Of a DNA stretch of 64,000 nucleotides, positions 57,134 through 64,000 are shown piece by piece. Below the pieces are notes generated by a model, which had not been told where the DNA came from, did not search any database, and was given only the letters and a program-made list of their open reading frames with translations. The position numbers and the translations under genes are program-made. Source of the stretch: Endozoicomonas sp965261315 (GTDB lineage Bacteria > Pseudomonadota > Gammaproteobacteria > Pseudomonadales > Endozoicomonadaceae); NCBI GenBank assembly GCA_965261315.1, contig CBDHDM010000016.1, positions 72,413 through 136,412 on the forward strand. Direction: 5' to 3'. The stretch's first letter is position 1, and every line of letters begins with the position of its first letter.

Positions 57134-57289
57134 TCATAATTCTTTTGTCACGAATCCCCAGACTCTATTCAGTAACTGGTTGACATCTAACAACAGATTG
57201 GTGTCACTGACCTCCAGATTATCTGGAATATTAATCAGGTGAACCTGATTCTCTTCATTAAAAGCCCACTTTTCGATATCGCTGGTTAA
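57134..57289 (-). pseudogene. Remnant C-terminal reading frame, unknown
   Basis: A minus-strand frame is open for about 51 codons and ends with TGA at 57134, with no start: an in-frame TAA lies directly upstream. Its residue composition (SDIEKWAFNEENQ, then LLLDVNQLLNRVWGF) looks like real protein rather than random translation, but I recognise no family. It may be the tail of a gene lost by rearrangement. Confidence 0.3.
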
Positions 57290-57320
57290 AAGTTATTGAT
57301 AACAGGGAAGGAGAATACTG

Positions 57321-57486
57321 ATGGCCAATCATGTCAGTGATGAGATGGGGATTCTGTTTCAGTCCGAAAACGGACTATTGTTAACAGAAATCGCAGTAGA
57401 AAACCACCGTAGAACAGGTCATTAAAGCCACTGGTGCAGAGCTGTAAGTTGCCAGCGACCTGAAAACATTCGGAGAGACTGAATAA
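57321..57486 (+). pseudogene. Remnant of a 3-oxoacid CoA-transferase beta subunit (AtoA/ScoB type)
   Basis: Only the C-terminal end survives. Read with one frame change, it gives LFQSENGLLLTEIAVE, then TVEQVIKATGAEL and VASDLKTFGETE, as at the end of AtoA-type CoA-transferases. An in-frame TAA replaces a codon in the last block, and the 5' four fifths are missing. The final TAA overlaps the thiolase ATG, the coupling expected of an ato operon. Only the thiolase remains near full length. Confidence 0.6.
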
Positions 57487-58677
57487 TGCAAGGCTGTTCT
57501 ATCACAAGAAGTAGTCGTTGTCAGTGCCGCTCGTACGCCCATCGGAACATTTAATGGCACCTTGGCCAGTGTTACCCCGGCCCAGCTGGGTATTTCCGCT
57601 GCCAGAGGTGTTCTTGAGAAAGCCGGGGTTAAGGCGGAAGATGTTCAGGAGCTGATTCTGGGTAATGTGCTTGGTGCCGGGCAGGGTATGAACATCGCCC
57701 GGCAGGTTGCCCTTGGCATTGGCATGTCAACAGAAAGCACTGCCTATAACATCAGCAAGGTCTGTGGCTCAGGTCTAAAGGCCGTTGCTCTGGCGGCTCA
57801 GGCGATAGCCTGCGGTGATATCGACGTAGCCCTGGCGGGTGGTTCCGAGAATATGAGTCAGTCGCCTTATGTTTTACCCAAGGCGCGCTGGGGCCAGCGC
57901 ATGGGACACGGACAGCTTCTGGATACCATGATCAGTGATGGTTTGACCGATGTATTCAATGACTATCACATGGGCATCACTGCGGAGAATCTGGCGGAGC
58001 GCTATCACATCAGCCGTGAAGCTCAGGATGAATACGCTGCCAGAAGTCAGGCGCGGGCACTGGCTGCTCAGGAAGCTAACCGCTTTGCGGATGAAATCGT
58101 GCCTGTTGAAGTCGTCGACAGGAATCAGACGGTGGTTGTGGATAAGGACGAAGGCCCAAGAATCACGTCGGTAGAAAAACTGGCACAACTGCGCCCTGCC
58201 TTCAGCAAGAATGGTTCCGTAACTGCGGGTAATGCTTCCAGCATTAACGATGGTGCTGCCATGTTGCTGCTGATGTCTCGCAGTAAAGCGGAATCTCTGA
58301 GTTTGAAACCCATGGCCGTGATCAAGGCCTCCGCTTCTGCCGGTGTTTCACCGGAAGTGATGGGTTATGGGCCGGTACCCGCTACCAGGAAAGCATTGTC
58401 CAGAGCTGGGTTATCCATTGCCGATATTGATTTGGTCGAAGCCAACGAGGCATTTGCTGTTCAGGCACTTTCTGTGGTTGAAGGGCTGGAACTGGATCCT
58501 GAGAAAACCAACGTCAATGGTGGTGCTATTGCTCTGGGCCACCCGATTGGTGCTTCCGGGGCACGGATTCTTGTGACTCTGCTTCATGAGATGGTGAAGC
58601 GTGAAGTTCGCTATGGCCTTGCCACGCTCTGTATAGGTGGTGGTATGGGGATTGCCATGGTGGTCGAGCGGGAATAA
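57486..58677 (+). pseudogene. atoB: Acetyl-CoA C-acetyltransferase (thiolase), frameshift at codon 3
   Basis: From ATG 57486 the frame is wrong after an extra G at 57491-57492; the rest, from VLSQEVVVVSAARTPIG onward, is open to 58677 (about 396 residues). Thiolase active-site elements are present: the nucleophilic Cys in KVCGSGLKAVALA, the His in ALGHPIGASG and the second Cys in CIGGGMGIAMV. It would condense two acetyl-CoA or cleave acetoacetyl-CoA. A shorter product could still start from an internal codon at 57562. Confidence 0.85.
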
Positions 58678-58918
58678 ACCTTCCCAACTGCTATAGCACT
58701 CTCTAAGAAGTACAGAAGAGTACTATTAAGGATGAAAAACCATTTGATATATGAAAGAGAGGAGGGGGCTGTAATACGACTGTCTGAAAAATAGTCAGGC
58801 ATAAAGGGTGGGCTTACGCATGAGTATTCTCATTTGCATTTGACCAACCAGCTCCAATCATTTAAGGCTTCAATTAACAACACTGTACGTTTATAGTCGC
58901 TCAATTTTACGGTCCTAG

Positions 58919-59221
58919 ATGCTCAAGCCTGCTCCTCTCATTATGTTCCTCAACGATCTCAAAGACCCTCGTTCTCGGGGCAACAGCTGCGAGCACAAAT
59001 TTATCGATATACTGATAATAGCGATCTGCGCCATTATGAGCGACGGAGAAACTTGGGAGGATATGGAAAACTATGGTCATGACAAAGAAGATTGGCTTCG
59101 CACCTTCCTGGAGCTTCCATACGGAATTCCTTCACACGACACCTTTTACCGTATTTTCTGTGCTCTTGACCCTGAGGCCTTTGAAACCTGTTTTATCCGG
59201 TGGGTTAGGTCTTTCTTTTCA
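58919..59221 (+). pseudogene. ISAs1-family transposase, N-terminal remnant
   Basis: About 100 residues from ATG 58919 match the N-terminal domain of ISAs1/H-repeat transposases (FLNDLKDPRSRGN, ILIIAICAIMSDGETWEDMENYG, SHDTFYRIF). The gene is cut at 59222 where the ISL3 element begins; the catalytic part is not found on its other side, so it was deleted or moved. Confidence 0.8.
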
Positions 59222-60578
59222 GGCTCCTCGTCCTTTGATGTGGATTTTGTAAGCAAATTTCTGTAAAAGACCCTTCTTTTTTTCACCTCAGAAGAAGTGT
59301 CCTGCCCATGGATGGAAATCAGATTTTTATACTCGGCCTCGGTTTACAATTTCCATGGAAACTGGTGAGTCAGCATCTGGATACTTCAACCAAACCCAGT
59401 ACCCTTACGCTCAAGGTGGCTGCTGATCGTGGCAGCCTCTATCCATGCCCCTGCTGTGGCAAGGCCTGCCCTGCACATGACTTCAAAGAACTCACCTGGC
59501 GACACCTGAATTTCTTCCAGCACCACTGCTTCATTACTGCAAATGTCCCTCGGACCAACTGTGAAGAACACGGTATACGTCGTATTCATGTACCCTGGGC
59601 CAGAGAAGGCAGCAAGTTCACACTTTTATTTGAACAGGCTCTGTTGATGTTGGCTCGTGAAATGCCCGTCAAGGCCTGTGCAGAGTACATTGGTGTCGCG
59701 GATAAACGCATCTGGCGGGTTATCAAGCACTACGTCAGCAGAGCGCTGCTTGAGATGAACTTCGCTGAGCTGAAAGCCATCGGTCTTGATGAAACAGCCT
59801 CAAAACGAGGTCATAACTACGTTACCGTATTCATCGACATGGATCGTTCGGATAAGCCGGTGTTGTTCGCGACGCCCGGCAAAGGCAAGCAGACAGTCAG
59901 GGATTTCAAGACCTTTCTCGAAGAGCATCAGGGCAAGGCAGAAAATATTCTGGAGGTGGTTTGTGATATGTCCAAAGCTTTCCTGGCAGCAACGAAAGAA
60001 GAACTCCCCAATGCCAATGTGACCATTGACTGGTTTCATGTTGTGCAATTGTTTACCACGGCATTAGACGACGTGCGTAAGGCTGAGCGTAAGTTACAAC
60101 ACCTGCCGAAAGAGCTTCGCTGGGCGATTCTGAAGAACGCAGACGGGCCATTGACAGAGAAACAAGTTGAAGCACTTGCAGAACTGGAGACCAGTGACTT
60201 ACATACAGGCACGGCCTGGAAGATCAAGGAAAAGCTACGCTGGATCCGTAAAGCTGAAACCATCAGGGCAGCCCGCTGGCGACTTAGTCATTTCATCGGT
60301 TATGCACGGAAGGAGTTGGGAGACATAGAAATCCTGGAGCCGGTACGCAAAGCTTTGGAAACGGTTGAACGTCATGCTGATAAGATTCTGCAACGCTGGT
60401 ATTCGACGTATACCAATGCACGAATGGAAGGGCTGAACAGTCTGTTTCAGGCAGCCAGGGCAAGGGCAAGGGCAAGGGCAAAAGGTTACCGTAATACAGG
60501 GACTTTTATCACGATGATTTACCTGATAGCCAGCCCTGTGGCGGATATCCTGAAATCCATATGAAACGACGAAGAGCC
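59222..60578 (+). mobile_element. ISL3-family insertion sequence, 1357 bp
   Basis: The ends are imperfect inverted repeats: GGCTCCTCGTCCTTTGATGT at 59222 and, on the minus strand, GGCTCTTCGTCGTTTCATAT ending at 60578; about 22 of the first 27 bases match. A single transposase lies between. No clear 8-bp target duplication is found, and the flanks belong to two different elements, so a rearrangement followed insertion. Confidence 0.85.
59308..60564 (+). CDS. ISL3-family transposase
   Basis: The 418-residue transposase has an N-terminal zinc-finger region (YPCPCCGKACP, LTWRHLNFFQHHCFI) and a DDE domain with IGLDETASKRGHNYVTV, EVVCDMSKAFL and TYTNARMEGLNS (catalytic Glu). Four Ala-Arg repeats near residue 390 come from a tandem GGCAAG hexamer at 60457-60480, somewhat expanded for the family. 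The frame is intact, so the element may be active. Confidence 0.92.
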   Translation: MDGNQIFILGLGLQFPWKLVSQHLDTSTKPSTLTLKVAADRGSLYPCPCCGKACPAHDFKELTWRHLNFFQHHCFITANVPRTNCEEHGIRRIHVPWAREGSKFTLLFEQALLMLAREMPVKACAEYIGVADKRIWRVIKHYVSRALLEMNFAELKAIGLDETASKRGHNYVTVFIDMDRSDKPVLFATPGKGKQTVRDFKTFLEEHQGKAENILEVVCDMSKAFLAATKEELPNANVTIDWFHVVQLFTTALDDVRKAERKLQHLPKELRWAILKNADGPLTEKQVEALAELETSDLHTGTAWKIKEKLRWIRKAETIRAARWRLSHFIGYARKELGDIEILEPVRKALETVERHADKILQRWYSTYTNARMEGLNSLFQAARARARARAKGYRNTGTFITMIYLIASPVADILKSI

Positions 60579-61822
60579 CTTTTTAGCCACGAAATTCCTG
60601 CTTCAATACCTGCCCGGAAGCGAAAGAGTGTTTTATACACATACTGACTTTTAGTCATCTCTTCGACTTCAAGTCCACGCTTTTTATTAAAAGCCACATC
60701 GCTGATTCCCATGGCTTTGGCTTTTTCCAAATTTTCGCGACACGCGTATCCGCCGTCACTGCTTGTCTGGCGGGGTACACGCCCATAAAGTTCTTTTTGT
60801 CTTTCCATCATCGGAAGGAATCGGTCAGAATCCGCTGGATTACCTTCCTCGATAACCAGATCCAGGATCAATCGACTTTTTCCCTGAACCAGGTTCAGTT
60901 TATGGCCGTACTGCACTTGCCGCCTGTCTTTTACGATGATATCCGTATGGGGTTCATACAGGCTAACCACTTTCTCTTGGGCTGGCACCTTTTCACCCTT
61001 CAAGACCCTTCGCTCTGTCTGAGAGACTATTGCATCCACCAAGGGTAACAGGTGATCCACATCAGCCTGCCACTTTTCGGCATCATCTGCCAAGAGACAC
61101 TGCCCCTGCTGACGGGCGTTCGCAATCTTGAAAGTGGCTTCGATAAGCACCTTCCGGGATTTTCGGGTCAACTGCAGCAGTTTTTTATAATGCTGATCCC
61201 GCTCTTCTTTACGAGCGTATATGCATTTTCTGGCCGCATCTTTTACGGCCCGGTTGTGATGGGTATATTCATAAAGCGGTGTCGCTGTCAGTGTTTGTCC
61301 CCGTTTAAGCAGCCGACAAATTTCTTTAACAGAACTGGCTAAAAGATCACTGTCGCAAGGTGGTTTGATATCCGATTCGGTGACTGTGCTGTCAATGGCC
61401 ACAGTGCGCCCCTTCTCAATACCCTGATCTTTAGCGGTCATAAGCTGACAGTTGTTAATCCGTTCCCATGTAGATGCAGTGAGGAGGCTGATGAGCCCAT
61501 GCAGACTGGAGCGACTTGGCCGCTGGTTTGGTTCGAGACGACAGAAGTCTCGAAAGAGCATGGAGTCCATCAAAACAAACGACAAGTAGTCATAATCACA
61601 ATCCAAATACTTTTTCAGGAGTGCCGCACGAAGAACGGATTCTGCTGATAGTCCGTTTCGGCCAGTGTTCTGTTTATCACCAGAACTTAAGTCCTCATAA
61701 ATCCAGTCATTGAACTGTGGATGGGTATCAAGCCATTGAGAGATGCCGGAAAGCTGAGAGCAGATTTCATGAGGTACGTAATGAAGTTCCATACTACACT
61801 GCGGGTTGCGTTTTTTACGCAT
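60579..61822 (-). pseudogene. ISNCY-type (ISDol1-like) transposase, C-terminus truncated by the ISL3 element
   Basis: From ATG 61822, about 414 residues of a DDE transposase are readable (GLSAESVLRAALLKKYL, GRTVAIDSTVTESDI, SSDGGYACRENL, FRAGIEAGISWLKR). After SWLKR the sequence becomes the complement of the ISL3 end, and the frame runs on to 60509 as nonsense. The conserved C-terminal block and the 3' inverted repeat are gone, so the element cannot be autonomous. Confidence 0.8.
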
Positions 61823-61966
61823 TTGGAGCCCTCTCTGTTTGGCTTTCCCTGATGTTTATTGGCCTTGGGAAGTTTAGTCGCCAAATGGCAGTAGGGCTCC
61901 ACTTAATTTTTCAGGATAAAATCTCCAGTTTTCAATTGGTTGGGTTTTTGGACGAGAACTACCTAG

Positions 61967-63583
61967 GAGCCTGTCGGACTTAGCACAATTTTTGAGTATA
62001 ATCCTCGACAAGATCGTAAACGAAAGCAAGTCTGCCAATGAAAAAATGGACTTTCAAACCCATTGACCGAGATACCCCTGACTTCTTTCCTGCTTCTGTG
62101 CAGGATTATTTGCCGGAGGTGCATCTCGCCCGTTTTGTTGTCGAAGTAGTTGAACAGCTTGATCTCACTTCTTTTACCAGTGCATATAAAGGAACAGGGT
62201 CGAAAGCCTGGCACCCTGCTCTCATGTTATCGCTACTGTTTTATGGGTATGCGACAGGGGTATTTTCCAGCCGCAAGCTTGAGAAAGCGACTTATGACTC
62301 CATCGCCTTTCGATACATCTGCGCCAATGAGCATCCCGATCACGACAGTATCAATACCTTTCGCAAGCGCTTCCGTAAAGAAATCAGCGCACTGTTCGTC
62401 CAGATATTATTGATTGCCAGGCAAGCCAACTGGTTGAAAATGGGCACCATCAGCCTCGATGGTACCAAAATGAAAGCCAATGCCAGCAAGCACAAGGCAC
62501 TCAGTTACAAGCACGCCTGCAAACTTGAGGCACAGCTCAAGGCAGAAGTTGAAGAGCTTCTCAAGATGGCTGAGAAAGCAGATACAGAACAACTTCCGGA
62601 TGCGCTTTCCATTCCTGATGAGCTCAAGCGCAGGGAGGATCGTCTTAAGGTGATTGCTGACGCCAAGGCTGAAATTGAGCGGCGAGCCGAAGATCGTTAT
62701 CAACAGGAACTGGCAGAGCATCAGGAAAAAATTGCCCGTCGTGAAGCCGTCAAAAAAACAGGAAAAAAGCCCCCGGGGCAAAGAGCCCAAGGCACCGGTT
62801 CCAAGCCCTGGAGACAAGGATCAGGTCAACCTGACTGACCCGGAATCACGCATAATGCCCACATCAGGCAGTGGCTTTGTGCAGGCCTACAACGTACAGG
62901 CAGCAGTCGATACTGACAGTGGCCTGATCGTTGAAAATCACGTCACTCAAGCGACGAATGACAAACAACAGATCGAGCCAGCTCTTGAAGTACTGGCTTC
63001 ACGTGAAGAGGTGATTGGCAAGCCCCCTGCGCTCCTTGCTGATACGGGTTACTTCAGCCAGGCCAACGTGTCTGCTGTGGATAACTTTGGTGCTATACCT
63101 TACATTGCAGAAAAGCGGGATGCCCATAACAAACCCCTGTTGGAGCGTTTTAAGCCTGATGATCCGATGCCTGAAGGCGACGATGTTACTGCACTGGATT
63201 TGATGCGCTGGCGATTATCAACCAAGGAAGGGCGAGCGGTATATGCACTGCGGAAAAGCACTATTGAACCAACATTTGGCATACAAAAAGAAGTGATGGG
63301 TTACCGCCAATTCCTGGTTCGCGGCCTTGAAGCTGTGTCTGCCGAATGGGATCTCTTGTGCATGTGCTTTAACCTGAAGAAAATGTTCAGCCTAATGCTG
63401 AAAGATCTTCAGAACGGTCTAACTTTTATGCTGTTTTCACGGGCTTACAGGTTGCTTATCGCATCTATTTGGACGTTATGGCATGAGCAACTGGTGAAAT
63501 CAGTGCGTGTCAGAGGCTGATCCGGCAAAATTGAGAGTTTTTGGCCTCATTCTCCAAATTTTGTCTCTAAGCCCGACAGACTC
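61967..63583 (+). mobile_element. IS1182-family insertion sequence, 1617 bp, with CTAG target duplication
   Basis: The inverted ends GAGCCTGTCGGACTTAG (61967) and GAGTCTGTCGGGCTTAG (minus strand, ending 63583) differ at two of 17 positions. CTAG flanks both sides (61963-61966 and 63584-63587), a 4-bp duplication. Confidence 0.9.
62038..63520 (+). pseudogene. IS1182-family transposase, one frameshift
   Basis: The first frame (62038-62838) has the IS1182 start (FFPASVQDYLPEVHLARFVVEVVEQL) and ISLDGTKMKANASKHKA (first Asp). The second (to 63520) has AAVDTDSGLIV, LADTGYFSQANV and STIEPTFGIQKEVMGYRQF (catalytic Glu). An extra G in the GGGG at 62775-62778 separates them; without it, PPGKEPKAPVP reads through to about 493 residues, normal for the family. 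It could be repaired by one base. Confidence 0.88.
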
Positions 63584-63830
63584 CTAGATACGTTAGTTTA
63601 TCCTGAAGATGAAAGTGGGAGCTATGTTCTTTCCGCAAAGACTAAAAAGGAAATATCGGAAGAAAATCTAAAAGGAGATAAAAAAGCGATTGAAAAATTT
63701 AAAAGGCCTGAATTCGTATCATAAATGCATAACCTCTGTAACCACAGGGTTGCTACAGAACCACCTTTGAATTAAAACAGAACTCAGGTGTACTCTGTAA
63801 AGCGACCAAACACTACAGAGGATGCCACGG

Positions 63831-63890
63831 ATGGCCTTTAAGCACCTGAGCTCTGAAGAGAGACATTATATCGAAATTGAACTAAAAAAG
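63831..63890 (+). pseudogene. IS30-family transposase, N-terminal fragment
   Basis: ATG 63831 starts AFKHLSSEERHYIEIELKK, the helix-turn-helix opening of IS30 transposases. After about 20 residues the sequence no longer follows the family and ends at a stop near 63977. The fragment is too short to be functional. Confidence 0.6.
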
Positions 63891-64000
63891 TGCCACCGAC
63901 CAAATAGTGAGCATGATAATTGGATATCAATTAGCCAACCGATGACCTGGATCAAAACCACACTAGATACAGGGTAATTACGAACTTTCATCGCAACTTA

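Larger units (their letters stand above)
61885..63724 (+). pseudogene. Short gene or gene remnant split by IS1182
   Basis: ATG 61885 opens a frame that reaches the IS1182 target site (61966) as GFLDENY. After removal of the element and one CTAG, it continues in the same frame from 63588 to TAA at 63722 (LDTLVYPEDESGSYV, then a Lys/Glu-rich tail). The joined product is about 72 residues. No family is recognised; its upstream part may have been lost to the adjacent ISNCY element. Confidence 0.4.

Noticed and set aside
60449..60482. Tandem GGCAAG hexamers in the ISL3 transposase as a regulatory repeat
   Set aside because: The repeats stay in frame and encode Ala-Arg in a region where the family already has Ala-Arg runs; at most a small expansion.
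62750..62790. Programmed frameshifting in the IS1182 transposase
   Set aside because: The A-run would give a -1 shift, but the needed shift is +1, and IS1182 members normally use one frame; an indel in GGGG fits better.

Overview
The window comes from a gammaproteobacterium. The atp operon has the gamma-type order I-B-E-F-H-A-G-D-C with very E. coli-like subunits. The start of the window carries a yjfK-yjfL-yjfM-yjfC-like cluster, and a complete fuc-type L-fucose pathway is present. A trimethylamine monooxygenase gene, L-fucose catabolism and many insertion sequences suggest a marine, host-associated member of the Oceanospirillales (Endozoicomonas-like). That placement is an inference, not a demonstration.

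Layout. 1-2.4 kb: yjfKLMC-like genes (the first is partial). 2.4-5.2 kb: two REP-like palindromes, a minus-strand outer-membrane barrel protein, a sparse 1-kb interval with two possible 50-codon genes and a minus-strand terminator, and a YeiE-like LysR regulator. 5.3-13.15 kb: sigma70-type promoter, a 13-G tract in the leader, the full F1Fo ATP synthase operon and its terminator. 13.4-15.8 kb: phosphatidylserine decarboxylase and a YhiN/HI0933 flavoprotein.

15,823-39,276: a 23.45-kb Tn7-like transposon inserted at the yhiN stop codon. It has TGT...ACA ends, a 5-bp target duplication (AGATT), four 20-bp-phased TnsB-type sites at the tnsA end and two at the other end. It encodes TnsA, TnsB, TnsC and TnsD/TniQ. 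Its cargo is a type I BREX phage-defence locus: small HTH protein, brxA, brxB, brxC, pglX, an extra AAA ATPase plus TOPRIM-like DUF4276 pair, pglZ and brxL. The last gene is a second, shorter TniQ. brxB and pglX are both frameshifted as read, so the defence system may be inactive, or the consensus may contain errors.

39.3-52.65 kb: a sugar-utilisation island. A ribose-type ABC importer and FucA run on the minus strand. FucR, FucK, FucU, FucO, an FGGY pentulose kinase and FucI run on the plus strand, with a LacI-family regulator between them. Together they would import L-fucose and convert it through L-fuculose and L-fuculose-1-phosphate to DHAP and L-lactaldehyde, and then to 1,2-propanediol. 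A perfect FNR-box sequence precedes fucR. A near-identical 21-bp operator-like element precedes both the importer and the FGGY kinase.

52.7-58.7 kb: OmpA-like protein, trimethylamine monooxygenase, HAD phosphatase, hypoxanthine phosphoribosyltransferase, a remnant of a CoA-transferase beta subunit and an acetyl-CoA acetyltransferase. From fucI to the IS1182 transposase nearly every gene carries one or more apparent +1 indels in short homopolymers. This indicates either local consensus errors or real decay. 58.9-64 kb: a pile-up of insertion sequences (ISAs1, ISL3, ISNCY, IS1182 and IS30 types), several truncated by one another.
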